This document shows positions 35,345-43,363 of a stretch of DNA of 64,000 nucleotides, piece by piece. Source of the stretch: Anaerosacchariphilus polymeriproducens (GTDB taxonomy: Bacteria; Bacillota; Clostridia; Lachnospirales; Lachnospiraceae); NCBI RefSeq assembly GCF_003363435.1, contig NZ_QRCT01000048.1, positions 42,775-106,774 of the forward strand. The letters are read 5' to 3'. Within the stretch, counting starts at the first letter, position 1; the number at the start of each line of letters is the position of its first letter. Under the pieces are notes generated by a model. The model saw only the letters and a program-made list of their open reading frames with translations. It was not told where the DNA came from and did not search any database. The position numbers and the translations under genes are program-made.

Positions 35345-36635
35345 GATACTTCGTTGTAGTGCAATTTTTTTCTATTTATTTCTATATAAAACTCTTATTG
35401 AATTTATTTATGTATATAATATTTCACCGCTGTACAATTATAGTGGATTAACTGTAAATATAAATAAAGTAGGATTTTTTATTTCTTTATTTTACTTATT
35501 AATTATAACTTTATTTTCACCGAAGGATTTGAGTTATCCTTCTACATACTTATATATAATGATGGAAGTCTTTATTTTTGTTCCTACGTTATCTTATTAC
35601 TGGTTAAATAATCAAAGTTTTATTTATACTTCATTTATTGCTATTAGCTTCATGATCCTATCACTTATACAAAATAAGCATACAAAGTCTCTTATATTTA
35701 AAGAAGAGTATGCGTCTTTATGGATAAAACTTTTTTTTGCTGCTTATCTGCTGATTACAATCTTTTTAATTATAAGGCAAGGGGGTATAGATTATTGTGC
35801 TTTTAATTTAGATGCCATTTATGAACTGCGTTCAGAAAATAGACTATCAGGTATTATAGGGTATTTATTAAATTGGTGTGCAAAAGTTTTTTTCCCATTT
35901 TTTGTTATATACTACCACTACCAAAAAAAGAAGTTGATGATTCTTCCTCTTTTAATATTACAGGTCTTATTATTTTTAAGTTTTGGGAATAAGGCTTTTT
36001 TATTCTCTATCCCACTCATTATTATGTGTATTAAAATCATGGAAAGAGGAAGATTTTTAAAAGATTTTTTATTATGTATGGTCGGTATCAATATCACTTC
36101 TTATATATTAGACATCTTAAAAGTTTCGGATTTTCTCAGAAGATCTATTCCTTATAGAATGATTTATATTCCGGCACAAATCCAATTTCAATATTACAAT
36201 TTTTTTAAAGTAAGGGATAAACTATATTTTGCCGAAACCATTATCGGCAAAGTGCTATCAATGGATAAGCCTTATCCTGATGGTATCACATATTACATTG
36301 GACGATATTATTCTAACAATAGAAACTTTGGAAATGCAAATACCGGAGTTTTTTCTGATGCTATTGCTAATGGGGGATTTTTTTGTATGTTTATTTATAC
36401 TATTATCTTAGGTATCATATTTCGCTTAATCGATTCTATCACAACTGAATTGCCTTTATATACAGTAGTTAGTTCGTTAAGTTATATGATGTTTGTATTA
36501 AATGATACTTCACTATTAACAACCCTTCTTACAGGAGGATTGGGGGTAATGGTTCTATTACTAATTTTATTAACTCAAATATTAGACAACGTAATCTTTA
36601 TTCTAAGCTTAAATTTGAACAAGAATTCCATATGA
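35304..36635 (+). CDS. O-antigen/exopolysaccharide polymerase-like membrane protein (Wzy type)
   Basis: The 443-residue protein has about eleven membrane segments and the general layout of Wzy polymerases, including a large loop late in the protein (GRYYSNNRNFGNANTG, then FSDAIANGG). It overlaps the glycosyltransferase gene by 41 bases; a TTG at 35319 after GAGGTGG may be the actual start. It would link repeat units outside the membrane. Wzy proteins vary greatly in sequence, so the call rests on topology and context. Confidence 0.72.
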   Translation: MRWKNLRGLQKRNKILRCSAIFFYLFLYKTLIEFIYVYNISPLYNYSGLTVNINKVGFFISLFYLLIITLFSPKDLSYPSTYLYIMMEVFIFVPTLSYYWLNNQSFIYTSFIAISFMILSLIQNKHTKSLIFKEEYASLWIKLFFAAYLLITIFLIIRQGGIDYCAFNLDAIYELRSENRLSGIIGYLLNWCAKVFFPFFVIYYHYQKKKLMILPLLILQVLLFLSFGNKAFLFSIPLIIMCIKIMERGRFLKDFLLCMVGINITSYILDILKVSDFLRRSIPYRMIYIPAQIQFQYYNFFKVRDKLYFAETIIGKVLSMDKPYPDGITYYIGRYYSNNRNFGNANTGVFSDAIANGGFFCMFIYTIILGIIFRLIDSITTELPLYTVVSSLSYMMFVLNDTSLLTTLLTGGLGVMVLLLILLTQILDNVIFILSLNLNKNSI

Positions 36636-36676
36636 GTCATAAACTAGAAAAAGTAATAGATTAGAAGGGATCTATA

Positions 36677-37906
36677 ATGAAGTTAAATCAAATTATGCTT
36701 AGTTCTAATAAATCAATTTTTAAGGATTTCATACTGAACATTATTGCTTCCATGATTTTTACAATAGCAACTCAACTTTTTACATACCCCTATCTAAGTA
36801 GAATTATGTCTAATAATCATTATGGTATACTTCTAACTTTAATGGGAGTAATTAATGCAATCGGCGTTGCATTAGGTAATCCATTAAACAATACTCGTAT
36901 TCTATTGCAATCTGAATATGATAAAAAAAAATTAGAAGGCGACTATAATATAATATTTTTAGGAATTTCAATCATCGATATTATTATAGTTTTTATATTA
37001 ACAGCAATTTTCTTTAATGATACAAACAGTATTATGATTGGCTGTACAATCATTTCGTTATTAATTTTGTACCGTTCTTATTATTCCGCAAGTTATAGAA
37101 TCACAATTAATTACAAGAAGAATCTTTATTCAAGTATTTGTGGATTTTCTGGTTACTTTTTAGGTCTATGCCTGACACATATTACTACTATATGGATATT
37201 TCCATTTTTCTTTGGTGAATTATTCTCATGTATATATATTTTTTTTACAGCGCATATTGTTCATGACAATTTCCAAGTTACTGAATTGTTACGAAAAAGT
37301 CTAATGAAATATCTATTAATTATGTTTGCTGCTATTCTATCCACATTTATGACTTATATGGATCGATTTTTTATATATCCTATTTTAGGAGCAGAGCAAG
37401 TATCTATCTATATGGTTGCATCTTTTTTAGGAAAAACTGCTGGAATAATAATGACTCCAATTACTGGCGTTTTACTTACATACTATGCTAAAGAAAACAA
37501 ACTCACCATATCTAGATTTTATAAGAGAATGGTTTTATTTTTAGGATTATCTTTTTTATTTTATTTGGTTATTCTTTTCATTGGTCTACCGATTACAAAA
37601 TTCCTTTACCCAACCATTATAAATAGTGCCTTACCTTACTTTGCCATAGCAAATTTAGCAAGCATCGTTTTTATTTTAGGAAATACAATACAACCAACAT
37701 TATTGAAATTTTGTCATACTAAATGGCAGCCCATCATTCAAATTTCCTACTTTCTTACTTACTTGTCTTTAAGCGTAACCGGAATGAGGCAACAAGGTCT
37801 TTGGGGATTTTGCTATGCTGTTTTCACTGCTAATATTATAAGGATATTATTGATGTTATTTATTACAACTTTTACTCTATATAATTCAAAAAAGAAAGGT
37901 GATTAG
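36677..37906 (+). CDS. Polysaccharide flippase (Wzx/MATE-like)
   Basis: The 409-residue membrane protein has the flippase N-terminal pattern FKDFILNIIASMIFTIATQL with YPYLSRIMSNNHYGILLTLMG, and about twelve membrane segments. It would move the lipid-linked repeat unit across the membrane for the polymerase encoded just upstream. AGAAGGGAT precedes the ATG. Confidence 0.85.
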   Translation: MKLNQIMLSSNKSIFKDFILNIIASMIFTIATQLFTYPYLSRIMSNNHYGILLTLMGVINAIGVALGNPLNNTRILLQSEYDKKKLEGDYNIIFLGISIIDIIIVFILTAIFFNDTNSIMIGCTIISLLILYRSYYSASYRITINYKKNLYSSICGFSGYFLGLCLTHITTIWIFPFFFGELFSCIYIFFTAHIVHDNFQVTELLRKSLMKYLLIMFAAILSTFMTYMDRFFIYPILGAEQVSIYMVASFLGKTAGIIMTPITGVLLTYYAKENKLTISRFYKRMVLFLGLSFLFYLVILFIGLPITKFLYPTIINSALPYFAIANLASIVFILGNTIQPTLLKFCHTKWQPIIQISYFLTYLSLSVTGMRQQGLWGFCYAVFTANIIRILLMLFITTFTLYNSKKKGD

Positions 37907-37908
37907 AT

Positions 37909-39135
37909 ATGAGTGTAATCAACGTAATAGGTTTAGGTTACATAGGATTACCAACAGCTTTAATGTTTGCTTCACACGGAATAAATGTTATCGGTACTGA
38001 TTATAATAGCAATTTAGTAGAAACTTTGAAATTAGGAAAAATAACTTTTAAAGAAAAAGGACTTGAAGATTTATTTGATAAAGCTATCGCAAAAGGAATA
38101 CAATTTTCAACTGATTATATAACTACAAATGTTTACATGATAGCAGTCCCAACACCATATGATAAATTTAGTAAAAAAATCGATGCTTGTTATGTAATAG
38201 AAGCTGTTAATAATGTTATGAAGGTATGTCCGAAAGGAGCAACTATTGTAATAGAATCAACTGTCTCTCCTGGTACGATAGATAAATTCATACGTCCCTT
38301 AGTTGAAAAAAATGGATTTCATATAGGTGAAGATATTAATTTAGTTCATGCACCAGAACGTATCATTCCTGGTAATATGTTATATGAACTTAAATACAAT
38401 TCCCGTACTATTGGAGCTGACGACAAAAATGTTGGAGAGAAAATAAAAAAATTATATGAATCTTTCTGTGAAGGTAATATCATTGTAACAAATATAAGAG
38501 TCGCTGAAATGACAAAGGTTGTAGAAAATACTTACAGAGACATAAATATAGCATTTGCAAATGAACTCGCCAAAATCTGTAGAGCAGATCATATGGATGT
38601 TTATGAAATTATTAAAATTGCCAGCATGCATCCTCGTGTAAACATTCTACAACCTGGACCAGGTGTTGGAGGACATTGCATTTCAGTTGATCCTTGGTTT
38701 TTGGTCGGCGATTACCCAGGGCTTGCCAATATCATTTTAGCAGCAAGAAAAATCAATGATTCGATGCCTGAATTTGTTTTGGAAAGAATTCATAATATTA
38801 TGAAAGAAAACAACATGACAGATTTAACAAAGGTCGGGTTATATGGATTGACTTATAAAGAAAATGTAGACGATGTAAGAGAAAGTCCTTCCTTACAATT
38901 GCTTGAAACAATGGAAAAACATTTGGCCCCCGCATTGAAAACATATGATCCTTTTGTAAAACATGATATCAACCAGAATCAATATCACAATTTTGACAAG
39001 TTTTTGGCAGATGTCGATTTGGTAGTAATTATGGTTGCACATGATGAAATTCTGAAAAATATCGATAAATTAGCTGGTAAAATTATTTTAGATACAAAAA
39101 ATGTGTGTAATCTTGAAAATACCTATAAACTATAA
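37909..39135 (+). CDS. wecC: UDP-N-acetyl-D-mannosamine dehydrogenase
   Basis: The 408-residue enzyme has the NAD-binding start VIGLGYIGLPTALMFASHG and the catalytic Cys in GPGVGGHCISVDPWFLV, followed by a C-terminal UDP-binding domain (GLTYKENVDDVRESPS). With the 2-epimerase downstream it makes UDP-ManNAc uronic acid from UDP-GlcNAc. It starts two bases after the flippase gene ends. A related UDP-sugar dehydrogenase is possible, but the pairing favours WecC. Confidence 0.92.
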   Translation: MSVINVIGLGYIGLPTALMFASHGINVIGTDYNSNLVETLKLGKITFKEKGLEDLFDKAIAKGIQFSTDYITTNVYMIAVPTPYDKFSKKIDACYVIEAVNNVMKVCPKGATIVIESTVSPGTIDKFIRPLVEKNGFHIGEDINLVHAPERIIPGNMLYELKYNSRTIGADDKNVGEKIKKLYESFCEGNIIVTNIRVAEMTKVVENTYRDINIAFANELAKICRADHMDVYEIIKIASMHPRVNILQPGPGVGGHCISVDPWFLVGDYPGLANIILAARKINDSMPEFVLERIHNIMKENNMTDLTKVGLYGLTYKENVDDVRESPSLQLLETMEKHLAPALKTYDPFVKHDINQNQYHNFDKFLADVDLVVIMVAHDEILKNIDKLAGKIILDTKNVCNLENTYKL

Positions 39136-39162
39136 AAAGGTGCTATGAAAAGGAGAATATCA

Positions 39163-40251
39163 ATGAAGAAGGTGATGCTTGTTTTCGGAACTAGACCTGA
39201 AGCTATAAAAATGTGTCCATTAGTAAAGGAATTAAAAAGTCGAAAAACTATAAAAACTGTAGTCTGCGTTACCGGACAGCACCGACAAATGTTAGACCAG
39301 GTATTAGAGGTATTTTGTGTTAAACCGGATTATAATCTTTCTATCATGAAAGAGCAACAGTCTTTATTTGATATAACCATAAATATTCTTAATAAAATGA
39401 AATCCATTTTAGACGATATAAGACCAGATGTTGTATTAGTCCACGGAGATACCTCAACTACATTTGTAACAGCATTGGCATGTTTCTATTTACATATCCC
39501 GGTTGGTCATGTTGAGGCCGGATTAAGAACTTATAATATCAACTCTCCATATCCTGAGGAATTCAACCGTCAGGCTGTAGGAATCGTTGCAAATTATAAT
39601 TTTACTCCCACTGAAATGACGAAGAAAAACCTAATTAAAGAAGGGAAAAATGTGGACACAATTTACGTAACAGGCAATACAGCAATTGATGCGCTCAAAA
39701 TTACAGTGCGGGATGATTATTCTCATGAACACCTTAACTGGGCAGCAGACAGCCGCCTTATTATGATAACTGCACACAGAAGAGAAAACCTTGGCGAACC
39801 CATGGAAAATATGTTTCATGCAATTAAACGAATTATAGAGGAACATCCAGATATTAAGGCAATCTACCCTATCCATTTGAATCCTGTTGTAAGAAAGACT
39901 GCTCATGAAATTTTTAATAATTGTGACAGAATAAGATTGATTGAGCCCTTAGATGTAATCGATTTTCATAATTTCCTATCTAGATCATATTTAATATTGA
40001 CTGATAGCGGTGGAATACAAGAAGAGGCTCCCAGTTTAGGAAAGCCTGTACTAGTCATGCGTGATACTACAGAAAGACCGGAAGGTATTGAAGCCGGAAC
40101 ATTAAAGCTTGTAAGCACAAAGGAAGAAGTTATTTATCGTTCGTTCAAATGTTTGTTAGAAAATAAAATCGAATATGACAAAATGAGCCATTCCCAAAAT
40201 CCATATGGGGATGGATTTGCAAGTAAAAGAATTGCTGATGTTTTAGAGTGA
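39163..40251 (+). CDS. wecB: UDP-N-acetylglucosamine 2-epimerase (non-hydrolysing)
   Basis: The 362-residue enzyme starts MKKVMLVFGTRPEAIKM and has VHGDTSTTF, HRRENLG and LTDSGGIQEEAPSLGKPVL, all family signatures. The ATG at 39163 follows AGGAG at seven bases; an in-frame ATG 18 bases earlier is less likely. It converts UDP-GlcNAc to UDP-ManNAc for the dehydrogenase. Last gene of the operon, before a strong terminator. Confidence 0.95.
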   Translation: MKKVMLVFGTRPEAIKMCPLVKELKSRKTIKTVVCVTGQHRQMLDQVLEVFCVKPDYNLSIMKEQQSLFDITINILNKMKSILDDIRPDVVLVHGDTSTTFVTALACFYLHIPVGHVEAGLRTYNINSPYPEEFNRQAVGIVANYNFTPTEMTKKNLIKEGKNVDTIYVTGNTAIDALKITVRDDYSHEHLNWAADSRLIMITAHRRENLGEPMENMFHAIKRIIEEHPDIKAIYPIHLNPVVRKTAHEIFNNCDRIRLIEPLDVIDFHNFLSRSYLILTDSGGIQEEAPSLGKPVLVMRDTTERPEGIEAGTLKLVSTKEEVIYRSFKCLLENKIEYDKMSHSQNPYGDGFASKRIADVLE

Positions 40252-40261
40252 ATGAATTATG

Positions 40262-40302
40262 AAACACAGTCGTCGTTACAAATTTGACTACTGTGTTTTT
40301 TA
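40262..40302 (+). terminator. Terminator of the surface-glycan operon
   Basis: AAACACAGT (40262-40270) pairs with ACTGTGTTT (40290-40298) and the T-run continues to 40302. Confidence 0.85.
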
Positions 40303-40418
40303 ACCAATTACGAAATTTACCAGCTTTCCAGTTATTGATGTTTGATCCCTCTCTAGTTAACTTAAACCATTCATTATTCTTTATTACAAAACGTATGAAC
40401 TTTAAAGCCATTAACAAT

Positions 40419-40994
40419 TTAATGGCAAACGCTACATGGACTTAATCCTCTACTTTTTGCTTCACTAAATGTTACCATAATATCACTTCGACTTAGATAT
40501 CTACATCCTGCATTATGATACTTACTACCAGTATTTGTTATATGAACAGTTGTCGAGCTTTCTGAATTATTACTACTAGTTTCTTCCTTTGTTTTTGAAG
40601 ATTCATTTGCCACATTATTATTTTGATCTTTTAAAGAAACATTTTCTGATTTTAAACTTTCAACTTGATTATTTAATTCCTTAATCTTTATTGATTGATC
40701 TTCTAAAGAATCTAATTTAGCTTGGAGAGTTTGTAATTTATTCTCTTTTTCAGCGATATCATCCTCATATTTGGCTTTTACTCTTTCAAAATTAGTTAAT
40801 TTCTTTTCTAGTTCTTTTATTTTATCATTTGACTCCTCAGTATAATTTGAGAGGTTCTCTCTAACTAACTTGATTTGATTTTTGTAATCTTCAACCTTAT
40901 GAATGCTGGAAGCAGATGCGGTTCCCATGAAAATCATAATAAGAATCATTAAACAAATTATCAAATTCTTTTTGTTACTAATAAAATTTTTCAA
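40419..40994 (-). CDS. Exported coiled-coil protein with Ada-like zinc-binding tail
   Basis: The 191-residue protein has an N-terminal signal or anchor (KNLIICLMILIMIFMGTASA), a long coiled coil (about residues 30-130, heptads such as LEKKLTNFERVKAKYEDDI), a polar Ser/Asn linker and a C-terminal domain TNTGSKYHNAGCRYLSRSDI ... SPCSVCH. The last part has the four cysteines of the Ada metal-binding domain, which in exported proteins probably binds zinc. It lies between the glycan operon and the tRNA fragment. Function unknown. Confidence 0.75.
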   Translation of the reverse strand: MKNFISNKKNLIICLMILIMIFMGTASASSIHKVEDYKNQIKLVRENLSNYTEESNDKIKELEKKLTNFERVKAKYEDDIAEKENKLQTLQAKLDSLEDQSIKIKELNNQVESLKSENVSLKDQNNNVANESSKTKEETSSNNSESSTTVHITNTGSKYHNAGCRYLSRSDIMVTFSEAKSRGLSPCSVCH

Positions 40995-41050
40995 TTACTC
41001 ATCCCTTTCTCTTAAGTATAACTCTTTGAATCAATTAATATCTTTCTAGA

Positions 41051-41110
41051 ATGCTGCGCTATTATGAAAGTAAAGGCAGTAAAATTATTAGTTTAAATGA
41101 CTTGTTCTAA
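41051..41110 (+). pseudogene. Remnant of a MerR-type regulator
   Basis: A 19-codon stretch begins MLRYYESKGS, the recognition helix of MerR regulators (RYYExxG), then drifts and stops. No full domain is present on either side. It appears to be a leftover of a deleted regulator next to the prophage border. Confidence 0.35.
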
Positions 41111-41243
41111 TCACATCTTTAAAGCATAAAGCATTATAGAGGTGGCGAATTAGAAAAAAACTTTGTTGTGCTTATGCAAAAATGATGTCATTAGATTAAC
41201 ATACGTCATCTTTTGAATCACTTAGATGATACGTTCGTGAAAT

Positions 41244-41289
41244 AAATGTAGCCAAAAGGTTCAAATCAAAACCTAATGGCTACATTTTT
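41244..41289. terminator. Bidirectional terminator beyond the tRNA-Leu fragment
   Basis: AAATGTAGCC and GGCTACATTT form a 10-bp stem, with an inner AGGTT/AACCT stem, and T-rich ends on both strands. Its place downstream of the tRNA 3' end (minus strand) fits the original host tRNA terminator. Confidence 0.75.
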
Positions 41290-41341
41290 GGCATTACTTA
41301 CATTTTGGGATGATTTTAAAACGCTTCAAACCCTTTTATAA

Positions 41342-41394
41342 TGCGGATGACAGGAATCGAACCTGCACGGTCTCCCACTAGATCCTAAGTCTAG
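41342..41394 (-). pseudogene. tRNA-Leu(TAG) 3' fragment, prophage attachment site
   Basis: The minus strand reads an intact anticodon arm (stem CTAGA/TCTAG, loop CTTAGGA, anticodon TAG), a class II variable arm, the T arm (GCAGG TTCGATT CCTGT) and the acceptor strand CATCCGC plus A73. The 5' half is not that of tRNA-Leu: upstream (41395-41419) is a different sequence with GCGCATG and a GTTG/CAAC mini-stem, no D-loop GG and no bases 8-9. So this is the host's displaced 3' end, with the att core covering about the last 50 bases. Confidence 0.8.
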
Positions 41395-41543
41395 AAGTTG
41401 TATTTTTTCAACCATGCGCAAATTCACTGTTTTATTTATATTTAACATTTTAATACATGTATATAATACTATAGTTGAATATTTGAAACTCTATTATACT
41501 GTAGATTCATGTAATATTGCCGTCAAATGTTGCCGTCAAAATA

Positions 41544-41909
41544 TCATAGTATCAAATTCAATCTTAAAAATTTTAATGCATCTTTGATTCCTTTTATATA
41601 GCATGTTTTTTCAAATGATGCAACAAGCAAATCTTCATCTACTCCTGTCTTGTATTCTTTTTTTAGATGTTCTTCAAATTCAATTATTGCATTATCACGC
41701 ATTTTTAAAATAAATGTATGAAGCTTTTGTTTTACATCTAAAAATTTCAAAGTATCTTTTACACCCTTATCATAACATAATATACCCGCAAAAATATGTA
41801 AGTTTTCTTTATTTGTTTTGCAATTTCGCTCTTTTACTATATACTCACTACATTCAACTAAGGCTTTGTCACATCTTAATGCAATAAATTCTTCAAATTC
41901 TTTATTCAT
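41544..41909 (-). CDS. Prophage accessory protein with an internal repeat
   Basis: The 121-residue protein starts MNKEFEEFIALRCDKAL (ATG at 41909 with AGAGGG upstream). Two related halves are visible: EEFIALRCDKAL...CYDKGVKDTLKFL and FEEHLKKEYK...CYIKGIKDALKFL. It is likely an all-helical dimer-like fold. No known family is recognised. It lies next to the att site, where phages often carry lysogeny cargo, and is transcribed from a good promoter facing away from the Spo0A boxes. Confidence 0.7.
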   Translation of the reverse strand: MNKEFEEFIALRCDKALVECSEYIVKERNCKTNKENLHIFAGILCYDKGVKDTLKFLDVKQKLHTFILKMRDNAIIEFEEHLKKEYKTGVDEDLLVASFEKTCYIKGIKDALKFLRLNLIL

Positions 41910-41946
41910 ATACATTCCCTCTTTCATTGGTATTTTACTTGATAAA

Positions 41947-41975
41947 ATTATATCAAGCTTTCAGACTTTTGGCAA
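41947..41975 (-). promoter_or_regulatory. Sigma-A promoter of the accessory gene
   Basis: TTGCCA (41970-41975), a 17-base spacer and TATAAT (41947-41952) on the minus strand, 38 bases before the start codon. Confidence 0.7.
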
Positions 41976-42079
41976 TACTTTACTAAATAGTCCACATTTT
42001 ACATACTCTTTTTGTAAATTATGTTAATATGTAATCTTTTCTTTCAAATATCTGGTAATAACTTATTTTGTTAACTTGC

Positions 42080-42113
42080 ATTTTCGACAATGCATGTTTG
42101 ATTTTCGACAATG
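42080..42113. promoter_or_regulatory. Tandem Spo0A boxes
   Basis: The 13-base direct repeat ATTTTCGACAATG occurs at 42080-42092 and 42101-42113, 21 bases apart (two helical turns). Each contains TTCGACAA, the exact complement of the Spo0A box TTGTCGAA. The site lies between divergent genes. A plus-strand TATAAT at 42138-42143 with a poor -35 follows, as at promoters that need an activator. Confidence 0.6.
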
Positions 42114-42266
42114 GAATAATTAACAAATGAATTTTGTTATAATAAGATGTTAAGTGTAACGAGAATGAACTCTTGAATATCCTGTAATTACTGTTCGTTT
42201 TCACGTTCTTAAGAAAATCTTAAGTATTTTATGCTGAATATTCTGGTCATTATAAGCAAAATCTTG

Positions 42267-42296
42267 TTGACGAAACACAATAAATTGTATTATTAT
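42267..42296 (+). promoter_or_regulatory. Sigma-A promoter of the membrane protein gene
   Basis: TTGACG (42267-42272) and TATTAT (42291-42296) with an 18-base spacer, 55 bases before the start codon at 42352. Confidence 0.55.
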
Positions 42297-42351
42297 GGAT
42301 TTAAGTCAATTATTTAACTAATTGCGAAACAGAAGAAAGAAGGAGAGAATT

Positions 42352-42708
42352 ATGAAAACAGCTAGATTGGTGATTGGGATAATTTCGATAATTGCATTTG
42401 CAATCGTGTCTTTACAATCATGTGCAGCAGGAATATCAAACACATTAGAGGAGAACGGAAGTACTAGCGGTTCAGCAGGTATATTTCTCGCATTATGCCT
42501 TTTGGTTGCTGGAATCGTAGGAATCGCAGCTAGAAAGTCAAAAGGTGGGGCAATAACAGCAGGGTGCTTTTACCTTGCAGGTGCTTTATTGGCAGTCGGA
42601 CAATCCAAGACTTTTCCTGATTTAATGGTATGGGCAGTTATTTCCTTTATCTTTGCAGGAGTATTCATCATTGGAGCAATATTACAAAAGAAACCACCAA
42701 CTGAATAA
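42352..42708 (+). CDS. Small prophage membrane protein with four helices
   Basis: The 118-residue protein starts MKTARLVIGIISIIAFAIV (AAGGAGAG before this ATG; an in-frame ATG 30 bases upstream is less likely). It has four hydrophobic segments and a short KKPPTE tail. CAAG after the first helix could be a lipobox but the protein continues as membrane helices. It is on the plus strand, against all other genes of the prophage seen here, which suggests expression in the lysogen. Similar proteins occur in Firmicutes without known function. Confidence 0.75.
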   Translation: MKTARLVIGIISIIAFAIVSLQSCAAGISNTLEENGSTSGSAGIFLALCLLVAGIVGIAARKSKGGAITAGCFYLAGALLAVGQSKTFPDLMVWAVISFIFAGVFIIGAILQKKPPTE

Positions 42709-42730
42709 GCCTATTCCACACACATATATT

Positions 42731-42756
42731 CCCCACGTTATTGCGTGGGGTTTTTT
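42731..42756 (+). terminator. Terminator of the membrane protein gene
   Basis: CCCCACG and CGTGGGG form a perfect stem followed by six T residues. Confidence 0.9.
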
Positions 42757-42760
42757 ATTG

Positions 42761-42786
42761 AAAAAGACGGTTCGCAATGAACCGCC
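42761..42786 (-). terminator. Terminator of the XRE regulator gene
   Basis: Minus-strand GGCGGTTC pairs with GAACCGTC and is followed by TTTTT. It is convergent with the neighbouring plus-strand terminator. Confidence 0.8.
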
Positions 42787-42789
42787 CTT

Positions 42790-42990
42790 TTATTTTTCGC
42801 CCAATTCCAATATATCCTTGATATCACACCCAAGCGCATCGGCTAATTTTAAAACCGTGACTACTTGAGCCTTGTTAATATCCTTCGTTCCTTGCTCGTA
42901 GTGTTGTATTGTCCTAATGGGTATATCACTCAATGCAGATAATTGACTTTGTGAAAATCCTTTTTCTTTTCGCTTTTCTTGTAACTTCAT
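42790..42990 (-). CDS. XRE-family helix-turn-helix regulator
   Basis: This 66-residue protein is a single Cro/CI-type helix-turn-helix: KLQEKRKEKGFSQSQLSALSDIPIRTIQHYEQGTKDINKA. There is no extra domain. Together with the small membrane gene just upstream it resembles a compact regulator plus membrane partner pair. It starts four bases after that gene's stop. It is not necessarily the main phage repressor, which would usually sit near the integrase. Confidence 0.88.
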   Translation of the reverse strand: MKLQEKRKEKGFSQSQLSALSDIPIRTIQHYEQGTKDINKAQVVTVLKLADALGCDIKDILELGEK

Positions 42991-42994
42991 TCGA

Positions 42995-43168
42995 TCACTT
43001 CCTTAACATGCTCGTTATAATTAAAATAATATAAACTCCTAGAAAGACCAATATAATATAATCTAATGCTCCCATATTGCTAAAATCTATAAGCTTCAAC
43101 TCGATAAAAATAATCAGCAATACAGTTAATATATTGATTGTTTCACTTTTTCCATTTCTATCTTTCAT
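42995..43168 (-). CDS. Small membrane protein upstream of the XRE gene
   Basis: A 57-residue ORF starts MKDRNGKSETINIL, has two hydrophobic helices (LTVLLIIFIEL and YIILVFLGVYIILII) and ends SMLRK. Small two-helix proteins beside XRE regulators are frequent in Firmicute mobile elements, which supports reality; the ribosome binding site is weak (GAG before the ATG). Confidence 0.6.
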   Translation of the reverse strand: MKDRNGKSETINILTVLLIIFIELKLIDFSNMGALDYIILVFLGVYIILIITSMLRK

Positions 43169-43213
43169 ATTATCAACTCATATGATATAATTAACATGAC
43201 CTCTGGAAGAGGT

Positions 43214-43230
43214 GGGGAGTCTTACTCCCC
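43214..43230. repeat. GGGGAGT/ACTCCCC hairpin
   Basis: Seven-base exact arms with a three-base loop lie just downstream of the 30-codon gene. A second small CCTCT/AGAGG hairpin is next to it (43200-43212). It may form the 3' end of the small mRNA. Confidence 0.55.
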
Positions 43231-43240
43231 TGTTTGGTAC

Positions 43241-43333
43241 TTATTTATCGTCTGTTAATTCTTTTAGCTTGCCAGCAATTTGAATTGATAACCAGATGAT
43301 TGTAAGTACCTTTATCATGTTGTCGAATATCAT
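43241..43333 (-). CDS. 30-residue hydrophobic peptide
   Basis: ATG at 43333 has GGAAGGAGAG seven bases upstream and a near-consensus promoter just before it. The peptide is MIFDNMIKVLTIIWLSIQIA followed by a charged tail (KLKELTDDK): one short membrane helix with an ordered C-terminus, like type I toxins or small holin-like peptides. Strong expression signals in such a short transcript make it probably real; toxicity is inferred only. Confidence 0.6.
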   Translation of the reverse strand: MIFDNMIKVLTIIWLSIQIAGKLKELTDDK

Positions 43334-43363
43334 ATATCTCTCCTTCCTTCATTTGATATATTT

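Noticed and set aside
40145..40417. Minus-strand ORF of 90 codons after the Ada-like gene
   Set aside because: It runs through the wecB terminator and into the wecB 3' end antisense, and has no ribosome binding site.
41342..41419. A functional tRNA-Leu gene
   Set aside because: The 5' half lacks the D-loop GG, bases 8-9 and a full acceptor match (C at position 4 faces C). Only the 3' half is tRNA-Leu.
42352..42708. Lipoprotein signal in the small prophage membrane protein
   Set aside because: A Cys follows the first helix, but three more membrane helices follow, so a multi-pass membrane protein is more likely.
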